This document shows, in pieces, positions 22,490-29,617 of a stretch of 59,099 bases of DNA. Below the pieces are notes generated by a model that saw only the letters and a list, made by a program, of their open reading frames with translations, was not told the origin of the DNA and made no database searches. The stretch's first letter is position 1, and each line of letters begins with the position of its first letter. A program made the position numbers and the translations under genes. This DNA is from an uncultured Oscillospiraceae bacterium (GTDB taxonomy: Bacteria > Bacillota > Clostridia > Oscillospirales > Oscillospiraceae), in NCBI GenBank assembly GCA_910579965.1, contig CAJTWF010000012.1:1-59099 (forward strand), given 5' to 3'.

Positions 22490-22963
22490 CTAATGGATAT
22501 TGTTCCGTCTCTTTCCCACCATGTTCAGGACCGTCATCCGCATAACCGTGGTGACCTTCATGGGCTTCGTGTCGAAGGCAAAATCCTCCGCGTGGTACTG
22601 CCTCATAAGGATCTTCAGCGCCTCGTACTTCTCCTCCTCCGGCAGCAGCTCGATGGTCCCATGGCCAATCACGCTGGCATAGCCCATGGTGCAGCTCATC
22701 CGATCCTCGTAGAGGATAAAATGGTGGTCACAGTCCATCTCAAAGGAGGCCCGGTTGTCCCTGGCAATCAGGTCCAGCTTCTTCCCCTCCCTGGCGGCGT
22801 GGAAATAGAGGAACACCCGGTCCCCCCGCACCTCCAGCCCAAAGTTGAGGGGCACGATGTAGGGGAAATCCCCGTCGTTGAGGGCGAGTCTGCACACGTC
22901 GCACTTCCTCATGATCGCGACGATCTCATCAAAATCCGTGATCTCCCTGTCTTTTCTCCGCAC
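22490..22963 (-). CDS. Pyridoxamine 5'-phosphate oxidase-like (NimA-type) flavoprotein
   Basis: A 157-residue split-barrel protein of the NimA/PNPOx-like group. It begins with the usual REITDFDEIVAIMRKCDVCR, followed by LNFGLE and FHAAREGKKLDLI, the phosphate-binding region for FMN. Such proteins bind flavin, and some give nitroimidazole resistance. The GTG start at 22963 has AAGGAGG five bases upstream, rather close. It is 30 bases upstream of the hydrolase gene and probably heads that three-gene unit. Confidence 0.85.
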   Translation of the reverse strand: MRRKDREITDFDEIVAIMRKCDVCRLALNDGDFPYIVPLNFGLEVRGDRVFLYFHAAREGKKLDLIARDNRASFEMDCDHHFILYEDRMSCTMGYASVIGHGTIELLPEEEKYEALKILMRQYHAEDFAFDTKPMKVTTVMRMTVLNMVGKRRNNIH

Positions 22964-23031
22964 AGCGTCCTCCTTCTCCCGCCCCCGTCCAAAGGATCAG
23001 GGCAGGATAAACACATCTAAAGTTCTTTTTG

Positions 23032-23057
23032 ATTCTTTTTCTTTCAAGAAAAAGAAT
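23032..23057. terminator. Pyrimidine-rich hairpin repeat, copy 2
   Basis: ATTCTTTTTCTT and AAGAAAAAGAAT, preceded by AAAGTTCTTTTTG. It lies after the class V aminotransferase gene, between it and the next co-oriented gene, and can end transcripts on either strand. Confidence 0.6.
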
Positions 23058-23072
23058 GATGACCAATACGCC

Positions 23073-24218
23073 TCACGCCAGCGCCCGCACCGCCGCCAGG
23101 GCCGCGTCCACATCTGCCGCCGTGGAGTACCAGCCGGGGCTGAAGCGGACCGTCCCTTGGGGGAAGGTGCCCAGGGTTTTGTGGGCCGAGGGCGCGCAGT
23201 GGAGGCCGCAGCGGGTGAGAATGCCGTAGTCCTGCTCCAGGCGGAAGGAGACCTCCGCGTTGTCCTGGTCCATAAAGTCCAGGGAGATGACCCCGGCCCG
23301 GTTCTCCAGCTCCCGGGGGCCCGCCAGACGGACCCGGGGCAGATCCCGCAGCCCCTCCAGAAACCGCGCCGTCAGCTCCGTCTCGTGGCGGCGCAGGGCG
23401 TCCACCCCCGTCTCCAGGATGAAGTCCACCGCCGCCTGGAGCCCGTAGATCCCCGGCAGGTTGGGGGTGCCGGACTCAAACCGGTCCGGCATGTAGGCGG
23501 GCTGGCGCTCCGAGTCCGAGGCGCTGCCGGTGCCGCCGGTGACAATGGGCGCGAGGGTCCGGGCAAAGTCCGGCTCCAGCAGCAGGGCCCCGATGCCGGA
23601 GGGGCCCATGAGTCCCTTGTGGCCCGGGACCGACAGCGCCGAGAGGCCCCAGCCGGTGAAGTCGATGTCCCAGTGGCCGGCGGTCTGGGCCGCGTCCAAT
23701 ACCAGGGGAACGCCCCTCTCCCGGCAGATCCGGCCCACCGCCGCCCCGTCCTGGACAGCGCCGCTGACGTTGGAGCCGTGGGCGATCACCACCAGGCGGG
23801 TGTTGGGCCGGAGGAGGGGCGGGATGGACGCCGGGTCCAGCCGGCCGGCGCTGTCGCAGGGGATGCGGTCAAACGCCACCCCCTGGTCCGCCAGCTCCCG
23901 GAGGGGCCGCATGACCGCGTTGTGCTCCATGGCGCTGACCAGGCAGTGGTCTCCTGGCCGCAGCGCCCCCCGCAGCACCATGTTCAGCCCCATGGTGTTC
24001 CCCGCCGTCAGCACGCAGTGGGTGGGATCGCCGTGGTGAAACAGGCGGCACAGTCCCTCCCGCAGCAGCAGGGTGGTCATCCCCGCGTCCTGGGCGCTGG
24101 CGTATACGCCGCGGTTGATGGAGGCCCCCACCTCCGTCAGATAGCGGACCATGGCCTCCGCCACGGCCGGCGGCTTGGGAAAGGATGTGGCGGCGTTGTC
24201 CAGATAAATGGCTGGCAT
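23073..24218 (-). CDS. Cysteine desulfurase family protein (class V aminotransferase)
   Basis: A 381-residue PLP enzyme. YLDNAATSFPKP opens the fold, SVPGHKGLMGP holds the PLP lysine, and RCGLHCAPSAHKTLGT near the C-terminus carries the catalytic cysteine. That C-terminal block is the mark of the subgroup often found with YedE, TusA and selenium genes, distinct from IscS/NifS. It would release sulfur (or selenium) from cysteine (or selenocysteine) as an enzyme-bound persulfide. AGGAGATGATGTC precedes the ATG. It is divergent from yedE and shares the regulatory region 24219-24539. Confidence 0.88.
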   Translation of the reverse strand: MPAIYLDNAATSFPKPPAVAEAMVRYLTEVGASINRGVYASAQDAGMTTLLLREGLCRLFHHGDPTHCVLTAGNTMGLNMVLRGALRPGDHCLVSAMEHNAVMRPLRELADQGVAFDRIPCDSAGRLDPASIPPLLRPNTRLVVIAHGSNVSGAVQDGAAVGRICRERGVPLVLDAAQTAGHWDIDFTGWGLSALSVPGHKGLMGPSGIGALLLEPDFARTLAPIVTGGTGSASDSERQPAYMPDRFESGTPNLPGIYGLQAAVDFILETGVDALRRHETELTARFLEGLRDLPRVRLAGPRELENRAGVISLDFMDQDNAEVSFRLEQDYGILTRCGLHCAPSAHKTLGTFPQGTVRFSPGWYSTAADVDAALAAVRALA

Positions 24219-24330
24219 GACATCATCTCCTATAGATTATTTCAATAAATCTCCGCCTGCGCAGTCCAAAACAAAATACAGCGGCACAAGCGGAAAAAGT
24301 GACGGTTTTTTCTGCCTTTCGGGGAAATAT

Positions 24331-24380
24331 GGCCTTTTTGTATGATACCACAAAAGGCCGCTCCTGGCAATGGCCTTTTG
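24331..24380. promoter_or_regulatory. Desulfurase promoter with overlapping inverted repeats
   Basis: On the minus strand TTGCCA (24365-24370) and TATCAT (24342-24347) are 17 bases apart. GGCCTTTTTG (24331-24340) and CAAAAGGCC (24351-24359) form an inverted repeat centred on the -10 box, and a further GGCCTTTT at 24372-24379 can also pair with CAAAAGGCC. This arrangement fits an operator whose repressor would block the promoter. Confidence 0.55.
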
Positions 24381-24407
24381 CGGGGGGAGGCGGCGGGGAA
24401 AATGTAC

Positions 24408-24473
24408 TTGCTTTTTTCGCCCCGTTCATATACCATTTATTCATACAGGAAAGTCTGTATCTCTTTCCTGTAT
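24408..24473 (+). promoter_or_regulatory. Probable yedE promoter and leader hairpin
   Basis: TTGCTT (24408-24413), 17-base spacer, TACCAT (24431-24436). Just downstream ACAGGAAA and TTTCCTGT form an eight-base inverted repeat (about 24446-24472) at the start of the transcript. The 321-base divergent region 24219-24539 contains no gene. Confidence 0.45.
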
Positions 24474-24539
24474 TTCCCTAAACCGGGCGGCAGCCAGCCG
24501 CGCCGGAATTTTTTCGGAGTGAGAGAGGAGAAACAATCT

Positions 24540-25634
24540 ATGCAAAAAGAGAGCTTTGTCAAGCGCTACGGCCTGCTCATCGGCACGGGTCTGGCTGTGG
24601 GCGCGGCGGCGGTGCTGCTGACAGCCCTGGGCAATCCGGCCAACATGGGCTTCTGCATCGCCTGCTTCCTGCGGGACATCGCCGGAGCCCTGAACTTCCA
24701 GCGGGCCGGCTTTGACGCGGAGGTGGGCACAGGCATTGTGCAGTACATCCGTCCCGAGATTATCGGTCTGGTGCTGGGCTCCACCGCCATCGCCATGGTG
24801 AAGAAGGAGTTCCGGCCCAAGGGCGGGTCCTCCCCCATGACCCGGTTTATCCTGGCGGTGTTTGTGATGATCGGTGCGCTGGTGTTCCTGGGCTGCCCCC
24901 TGCGGATGGTCATCCGCATCGGCGGCGGCGATCTGAACGCGGTGGTGGGCCTGGTGGGCTTCGCCGTCGGCATCCTCATCGGCATCCTGTTCCTCAAGCG
25001 GGGCTTCAGCCTCCGCCGCGCCTATCAGCAGTCCATGGCCGAGGGCCTTGTCTTCCCCGTGCTGATGCTGGCGCTGCTGGTGCTGCTGATGCTGGGCCCG
25101 GACTTCATCGTCTTCAGCGCCAAGGGTCCCGGCTCCATGGCCGCTCCGATTCTGGCGGCTCTGGCTGTGGCGCTGGTCATCGGCGCGCTGGCCCAGCGCT
25201 CCCGGCTGTGCATGGTGGGCGGCATCCGTGACGCGGTGATGTTCAGGGACTTCCGGCTGATCTCCGCCTTTGCCGCCATTATTGTCGCGGTACTGGTGGG
25301 CAACCTGATCCTGAACAAGTTCAACCTGGGCTTTGCCGAGCAGCCCATCGCCCACTCCGAGGCCCTTTGGAACCTGCTGGGCATGGTCCTGGTGGGCTGG
25401 GGCTCCGTGCTGCTGGGCGGCTGCCCCCTGCGCCAGCTGATCCTGGCCGGAGAGGGCAACACCGACTCCGCAGTCACCGTCACGGGCTTCATCGTGGGTG
25501 CGGCGGTGTCCCACAACTTCGGTCTGGCCTCCTCCGCCACCGGCATCGGCACAGGTCCTGTGGCTGTCGCCGTGGTGACCGGCTTTGTTGTGCTGGCGGT
25601 GATCTCTGTGATGAACCTGCAAAAGCTGAACTGA
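24540..25634 (+). CDS. yedE: YedE/YeeE family sulfur or selenium transporter
   Basis: A 364-residue polytopic membrane protein with about ten hydrophobic helices in two related halves. Each half carries a GCPLR motif (FLGCPLRMV and LGGCPLRQL), and the N-terminus has FCIACFLRD. These cysteines are typical of the YeeE/YedE family, which takes up thiosulfate in some members and is linked to selenium in others. The ATG at 24540 follows GAGAGGAG; an upstream in-frame ATG precedes the promoter. It leads a tight operon with TusA and DUF3343 genes. Whether the cargo is sulfur or selenium cannot be told here, as no selD or selenoprotein is visible. Confidence 0.92.
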   Translation: MQKESFVKRYGLLIGTGLAVGAAAVLLTALGNPANMGFCIACFLRDIAGALNFQRAGFDAEVGTGIVQYIRPEIIGLVLGSTAIAMVKKEFRPKGGSSPMTRFILAVFVMIGALVFLGCPLRMVIRIGGGDLNAVVGLVGFAVGILIGILFLKRGFSLRRAYQQSMAEGLVFPVLMLALLVLLMLGPDFIVFSAKGPGSMAAPILAALAVALVIGALAQRSRLCMVGGIRDAVMFRDFRLISAFAAIIVAVLVGNLILNKFNLGFAEQPIAHSEALWNLLGMVLVGWGSVLLGGCPLRQLILAGEGNTDSAVTVTGFIVGAAVSHNFGLASSATGIGTGPVAVAVVTGFVVLAVISVMNLQKLN

Positions 25635-25665
25635 TTTTATCTACATAATAAAGGAGTGTTGCGCT

Positions 25666-25869
25666 ATGGTAGACGCACGCGGATATTCCTGCCCCACCCC
25701 CGTGGTGATGGTGCAGAAGGCCGTCAAGGACGGCAGCCCCAGGAAGCTGGAGGTTGCGGTGGACAACCAGTGCTCCGTTGAGAATGTGACCCGCTTTGCC
25801 CGGAACGCCGGGTATCAGGTGACGGTTTCCGACTTTGAGGGAGACTTCAAGCTGACCCTGACAAAATAA
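25666..25869 (+). CDS. TusA/YedF-family sulfurtransferase
   Basis: A 67-residue protein of the SirA/TusA fold. MVDARGYSCPTPV contains the CPxP motif whose cysteine accepts persulfide (or selenide) sulfur. It is a single domain, shorter than full YedF proteins, which have a second C-terminal domain. AAGGAGTG precedes the ATG. Its stop overlaps the next start (TAATG), so translation is coupled. It probably passes sulfur between the desulfurase encoded opposite, YedE and a downstream acceptor. Confidence 0.93.
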   Translation: MVDARGYSCPTPVVMVQKAVKDGSPRKLEVAVDNQCSVENVTRFARNAGYQVTVSDFEGDFKLTLTK

Positions 25870-26120
25870 TGACCACAGAACAGTACGTGGCCACCTTCCA
25901 CACCCATCTGGCGGCTCTGCGCAGCTGCAATGCCCTGAAAAAGGAGGGCATCACCGGCGCACGGCTGGCCCCGGTGCCCCGGAGGCTCAGCTCCTCCTGC
26001 GGCACCTGCGCCCTCTATGAGGGGGAGGACCCCATGCTCAAGTGCATGGACACCGACGTGGAGGCGGTCTACCGCCGGACCGGGGATGCGTTTGTCCTGG
26101 TCCATCAGGGCGAGGCGTAG
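25869..26120 (+). CDS. DUF3343 domain-containing protein
   Basis: An 83-residue protein with the features of DUF3343: an N-terminal TFHTHLAALRSCNALKK segment, ARLAPVPRRLSSSCGTCAL with two close cysteines, and a short C-terminal strand. DUF3343 proteins regularly accompany YedE, TusA and a class V desulfurase, and the cysteines suggest they receive or sense persulfide. The start overlaps the tusA stop by one base. Function is unproven. Confidence 0.88.
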   Translation: MTTEQYVATFHTHLAALRSCNALKKEGITGARLAPVPRRLSSSCGTCALYEGEDPMLKCMDTDVEAVYRRTGDAFVLVHQGEA

Positions 26121-26128
26121 ATGATGAA

Positions 26129-26161
26129 GGCCCGGGGGACCGCGCAGCGGTCCTCCGGGCC
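26129..26161 (+). terminator. Hairpin after the DUF3343 gene
   Basis: GGCCCGGGGGACCGC and GCGGTCCTCCGGGCC pair with one mismatch around a short loop, followed by TCAGCTTTC. The T-run is poor, but the stem is very stable. Confidence 0.6.
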
Positions 26162-26218
26162 TCAGCTTTCAAGATAGTGTCCGGGGCATTTGTCATCAAT
26201 TCTGAAGCTTGCTATAGG

Positions 26219-26247
26219 TTGCATTTTTCTGTCATCAGTGGTACAAT
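26219..26247 (+). promoter_or_regulatory. Promoter of the YycI-like gene
   Basis: TTGCAT (26219-26224), 17-base spacer, TACAAT (26242-26247). Transcription would start near 26254 and give a leader of about 190 bases before the TTG start. Confidence 0.65.
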
Positions 26248-26253
26248 ATGACC

Positions 26254-26446
26254 CGGTAAATGCCGCTCAGGGGCAGAAACAGGCAGAAAAAGCAAGAGCC
26301 TGTAGCCACTGCCGAAAATGCCGGCTGGTCAAGGCAGATGATCTGCCATGCTTTGCGCATGGCAAATCGTCTCGCCCAGCGGGGCAAAAAGCCCCAGCCG
26401 GCGCTTGAGATCGTGAAGACAGACTCTGAGAAGGAGGGACAGGCTT
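26254..26446 (+). ncRNA. Structured leader RNA candidate upstream of the YycI-like gene
   Basis: The leader holds two domains. In the first, GGCAG (26272-26276) and ACAGGC (26279-26284) pair with GCCTGT (26298-26303) and CTGCC (26309-26313) around a purine-rich 13-base loop. In the second, GCCGGCT (26320-26326) pairs with AGCCGGC (26396-26402) and encloses two hairpins, TGCCATGC/GCATGGCA (26344-26364, extended below) and GGGGC/GCCCC (26381-26395), giving a three-way junction. It does not match a riboswitch class I know. No terminator is seen before the ribosome binding site. Confidence 0.45.
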
Positions 26447-27247
26447 TTGGAGACCTACCGGCTGAAAAACATAGCGATTCTGATCCTGCTGCTGCTCAAC
26501 GGCTTTCTTCTCCTGCTGCTGGGCTACCAGTACCTTCAGGCCCGGCGGGCGGAGACGGACACCGCCGGCCAGCTCCAGGCCCTCTACGAGGCCAACGAGC
26601 TGAAGCTCTCCGTCCAGATTGATCTGGAGGAGCAGTCCCTCACCCCCCTGAACCTCTCCCGCCGCAGCGAGACGGAGCGGGCCATTGCCTCCTGGCTGCT
26701 GGGGAGCGAGGCGGCGGCGGCCAGCCAGGGCGGCGGCATCTACAGCTACGAGGGGGACCACGGGACCATTCAGTTCCGGTCCGGCGGCAGCTTTGACGGC
26801 AGCCGCCTCACCCTGCCAGTGGACGACATCACGGAGTTCTGCCGGCAGTTCTGCCAGCAGTTCGGCTATGAGGATCTCCAGTTCCAGGTCCAGAACCGCA
26901 CCGGCAGCGTCACGGCGGTCCAGCAGCTCTCCGGCGTGCCCATCTCCGGGTGCGGCCTGACGCTGCGTTTTGAACGCGGTATGCTTACCTCGGTGTCCGG
27001 AGCCCATGTAAACCTGGAGGACGCCGTGGCCGCGCCGGCGGAGCGGATGACCTGCGTAACCGCTCTGGTGCGCTTTCTGGACTACCGCACCACGGCGGGA
27101 ATCGTGTGCGGCGCGGTGGAGGAGATCCGGTGCGTCTATGAGCTCCACAGCGGGCCGTCCCTGCGCCTGCTGCCTATGTGGCGCATTGACACGGATACGT
27201 ATACCTATTTTGTGGACTGCGCCACCGGGGAGGTCACCCGGCACTAG
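26447..27247 (+). CDS. YycI-like membrane-anchored protein
   Basis: A 266-residue protein with one N-terminal membrane anchor (RLKNIAILILLLLNGFLLLL) and an extracytoplasmic part of two related alpha/beta units, the layout of YycI/YycH-type regulators of the WalK kinase. The second half contains LSGVPISGCGLTLRF and ends with PMWRIDTDTYTYFVDCATG, resembling PepSY-like repeats. The TTG start is supported by AAGGAGGGA seven bases upstream. No walK or walR gene is nearby. It could instead be an independent PepSY-like protein. Confidence 0.55.
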   Translation: METYRLKNIAILILLLLNGFLLLLLGYQYLQARRAETDTAGQLQALYEANELKLSVQIDLEEQSLTPLNLSRRSETERAIASWLLGSEAAAASQGGGIYSYEGDHGTIQFRSGGSFDGSRLTLPVDDITEFCRQFCQQFGYEDLQFQVQNRTGSVTAVQQLSGVPISGCGLTLRFERGMLTSVSGAHVNLEDAVAAPAERMTCVTALVRFLDYRTTAGIVCGAVEEIRCVYELHSGPSLRLLPMWRIDTDTYTYFVDCATGEVTRH

Positions 27248-27258
27248 GATTGCAGACC

Positions 27259-27984
27259 CTAATGCTGCTCCTCCTCCAGGCTCCAGCCGTAGAGGGGGTA
27301 GCGCTGGATCGCGCCGAAGATCTTCTTTTTCAGCTGGGGGAACCGCTTTTCCAGCTCCATGAGCAGCTGCTTTGTCTCCTCCCGCTTGGTGGAGCCGTTG
27401 GCGGGGCAGGGATTGGACACCACCGGCAGGCCCAGCCGCCGCACAGCGCCCCGCACGTCCCGCTCCTGGACGTACAGCAGGGGGCGGATCTGGGTGACCC
27501 GGCTGCGGTCCAGGTAGGTCACGGGCTGGAAGCAGCTGATCCGCCCCTCCAGGAAGAGGCTCATAATCATGGTCTCCACCGCGTCGTCGTAGTGGTGGCC
27601 CAGGGCGATCTTGTGCAGGCCCAGCCGGTTCAGCTCTGTGCTCAGGGCGCCCCGGCGCAGCTTGGCGCACAGGGAGCAGGGGTTTTTCTCCTGCCGGTGG
27701 ACAAAGATGATCTCGTAGATTGGTACGCTGACCAGGTGGTAGGGCACCTCCAGATCCTGGCACAGCCTGGCAATGGGGGTGAAATCCATCCCCGGCGCAC
27801 CGCTGTCGATGGTGACGGCCGCCACCTCGAACCGCTTGGGATAGAAGCTGCGCAGCCTGGCCAGGGCGGCCAGGGTGAGCACGGAGTCCTTGCCGCCGCT
27901 TACGCCCACGGCCACCGTGTCGCCGCTTTCGATCATATGGTAGTCCTCCACACACCGGCGGACCAGAGATAGGATGTGCTGCAT
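27259..27984 (-). CDS. ttcA: tRNA 2-thiocytidine(32) synthetase TtcA-like PP-loop ATPase
   Basis: A 241-residue N-type PP-loop enzyme. SGGKDS (29-34) binds ATP, NPCSLCAKLRRGAL is the TtcA CxxC signature, and SNPCPANG carries the third cysteine, together able to hold a 4Fe-4S cluster. ALGHHYDDAVET is the second conserved block. TtcA thiolates C32 of certain tRNAs using a sulfur donor, which fits the desulfurase/TusA genes close by. The ATG at 27984 has GGGAGG eight bases upstream. Convergent with the YycI-like gene. Confidence 0.9.
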   Translation of the reverse strand: MQHILSLVRRCVEDYHMIESGDTVAVGVSGGKDSVLTLAALARLRSFYPKRFEVAAVTIDSGAPGMDFTPIARLCQDLEVPYHLVSVPIYEIIFVHRQEKNPCSLCAKLRRGALSTELNRLGLHKIALGHHYDDAVETMIMSLFLEGRISCFQPVTYLDRSRVTQIRPLLYVQERDVRGAVRRLGLPVVSNPCPANGSTKREETKQLLMELEKRFPQLKKKIFGAIQRYPLYGWSLEEEQH

Positions 27985-28092
27985 AGGCAAACCTCCCGGA
28001 GAGAAATTTGAAAATAGAGGCAGAGAAAACAGGAGCTAATTAAAGAAAAAGCGAGATATCAGGAGCAATCTATCTGATAAATTAAAACGCTG

Positions 28093-28122
28093 TTGACAAA
28101 GGCCGCTGAACTGTGGTATAAA
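28093..28122 (+). promoter_or_regulatory. rplM-rpsI promoter
   Basis: TTGACA (28093-28098), 18-base spacer, TATAAA (28117-28122), giving a leader of about 150 bases. Confidence 0.8.
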
Positions 28123-28128
28123 TGGATT

Positions 28129-28277
28129 TGCTCGCACAGGGCATTGTACCTGATTTCGGGCGAAAATACAAGGCTTCCTTCGATAGGCCGCCCCAGGCGG
28201 CCGGTCTTCCCCGGAGGAGACGCGGTACGGGACGCCTTTCGCGGCGTATCGAAGGAACGAAAGAAGGAGAACACGAC
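28129..28277 (+). ncRNA. Ribosomal protein L13 leader
   Basis: TTCCTTCGATA (28175-28185) and TATCGAAGGAA (28247-28257) close a multibranch structure holding GGCCGCC/GGCGGCC (28186-28202), a GTCTTC/GGAGAC hairpin and ACGCC/GGCGT. Its position between the promoter and rplM matches the L13 leader family of Firmicutes, thought to mediate feedback by L13. No sequence-level model match was run. Confidence 0.6.
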
Positions 28278-28709
28278 ATGTCCACTTTTATGGCAAACAA
28301 GGGCAATATCGTCCGCAAGTGGTACGTCGTTGACGCCGCGGGCAAGCCCCTGGGCCACACCGCCGTCATCGTCGCAGACCTGCTGCGCGGCAAGCGCAAG
28401 CCCTCCTACACCCCCCACGCCGACTGCGGCGACAACGTGATCGTCATCAACGCCTCCAAGGCCACGCTCTCCGGCAAGAAGCTGGAGCAGAAGATGTACC
28501 GCACCCACTCCGGCTGGGTGGGCGGCCTGAAGGAGACCAAGTACAAGGACATGATGGAGAAGAAGCCTGAGCTGGCCATGCGGGTTGCCGTGCGCGGCAT
28601 GATGCCCCGCAACGTGGTCACCAAGGACTCCCTCAAGCGTCTGCACATCTATGCCGGCGACACCCACGAGCATCAGGCCCAGAAGCCCGAGCTCTACGCT
28701 GCGGAATAA
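28278..28709 (+). CDS. rplM: 50S ribosomal protein L13
   Basis: A 143-residue protein, full length for L13, an early-assembly protein of the large subunit. KWYVVDAAGKPLGH, DCGDNVIVINA and the MLP-like RGMMPRNV block are typical. The ATG at 28278 follows AAGGAG. It is separated by 14 bases from rpsI, the standard pair. Confidence 0.98.
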   Translation: MSTFMANKGNIVRKWYVVDAAGKPLGHTAVIVADLLRGKRKPSYTPHADCGDNVIVINASKATLSGKKLEQKMYRTHSGWVGGLKETKYKDMMEKKPELAMRVAVRGMMPRNVVTKDSLKRLHIYAGDTHEHQAQKPELYAAE

Positions 28710-28723
28710 GGAGGTAGAGGAAA

Positions 28724-29128
28724 ATGTATCAGTCTAAGAAGCCCTATCTGTACGGCACCGGCCGCAGAAAGTCCTCTGTCGCCCGCGTCCAGGTCTATCC
28801 CGGCGGCACCGGCTCTATCACCATCAACGGCCGCAATATCGACGAGTATTTCGGCCTGGAGACCCTGAAGATGATCGTCCGTCAGCCCCTGGTGGCCACT
28901 GCCAGCGAGGGCAAGGTGGACATTGTGGCTACGGTCAAGGGCGGCGGCGTAAGCGGCCAGGCGGGCGCTCTGCGCCACGGCATCTCCCGCGCTCTGCTGC
29001 TGGCCAGCGAGGACAACCGGCCCATCCTGAAGAAGGCCGGCTTCCTCACCCGCGATCCCAGAATGAAGGAGCGCAAGAAGTACGGCTTGAAGGCCGCACG
29101 GCGTGCGCCCCAGTTCAGCAAGCGTTAA
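28724..29128 (+). CDS. rpsI: 30S ribosomal protein S9
   Basis: A 134-residue small-subunit protein. GTGRRKSSVARV at the N-terminus and the C-terminal APQFSKR, whose last Arg contacts P-site tRNA, are diagnostic. AAGGAGG precedes the ATG. Ends the rplM-rpsI operon before a strong terminator. Confidence 0.98.
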   Translation: MYQSKKPYLYGTGRRKSSVARVQVYPGGTGSITINGRNIDEYFGLETLKMIVRQPLVATASEGKVDIVATVKGGGVSGQAGALRHGISRALLLASEDNRPILKKAGFLTRDPRMKERKKYGLKAARRAPQFSKR

Positions 29129-29189
29129 GTTTCCTGTAACCCCTTGGAGCCACGAGCGATTCCAATTACAAGGAAGTAATTTCAGATCA

Positions 29190-29229
29190 GGCGGTATAGC
29201 CCCGATTGCAAGGGCTGTACCGCCTTTTT
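29190..29229 (+). terminator. Intrinsic terminator after rpsI
   Basis: GGCGGTATAGCCC and GGGCTGTACCGCC form a 13-base stem with one wobble, followed by TTTTT. Confidence 0.92.
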
Positions 29230-29330
29230 GAGCGTGGTTGGATAAGGATTTCCGTTTGACATTTAATATTAAAGATGATAACCTAAAGGCGCGCATTCTG
29301 TATTCCCATATCGTTTTACCCATGCAGCCA

Positions 29331-29382
29331 ACCGAATGATAGGTTTTACCCTGTGGAAGACTACCGAATGGTAGGATTTTCG
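29331..29382. promoter_or_regulatory. Operator-like repeats before the XRE gene
   Basis: ACCGAATGATAGGTTTTAC (29331-29349) and ACCGAATGGTAGGATTTTC (29363-29381) are direct repeats 32 bases apart. Each also has dyad symmetry (AACC/GGTT and CTACC/GGTAG around GAAT). They lie just before the XRE ribosome binding site, where autoregulatory sites of such proteins are usually found. Confidence 0.55.
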
Positions 29383-29396
29383 CAGAGGTGATACCG

Positions 29397-29612
29397 ATGA
29401 AATTCCCGCGTCTAGCGGATTTACGATATGACCACGATCTCCAGCAAAAGGACGTGGCGGAATATCTGTGCATGAATAAGGAGGTCTATGGGCGGTATGA
29501 GCGGGGAAACCGGGAAATCCCCGTCTGGGCGCTCATCCGTCTGGCGGACCTCTACCACACCAGCACGGACTATATCCTCGGCCGCACAGACCGCATGGAC
29601 CCCATCAAGTAG
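29397..29612 (+). CDS. XRE-family helix-turn-helix regulator
   Basis: A 71-residue single-domain DNA-binding protein. The helix-turn-helix runs through DLQQKDVAEYLCMNKEVYGR, followed by YERGNREIPVWALIRLADLY and a short tail STDYILGRTD. The ATG at 29397 has AGAGGTG upstream; a GTG three codons earlier lies within that site. It ends five bases before comEC, so it leads the comEC operon. Its size matches controller proteins of type II restriction systems, and a restriction-modification pair lies two genes downstream; that link is an inference. Confidence 0.8.
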   Translation: MKFPRLADLRYDHDLQQKDVAEYLCMNKEVYGRYERGNREIPVWALIRLADLYHTSTDYILGRTDRMDPIK

Positions 29613-29617
29613 CGGCC

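Noticed and set aside
26254..26440. Cobalamin riboswitch at the YycI-like leader (GCCACTG and GGCAGATGATCTGCC resemble its core)
   Set aside because: The 5' half of the cobalamin core and the exact B12 box are missing, and the stems seen form a different architecture.
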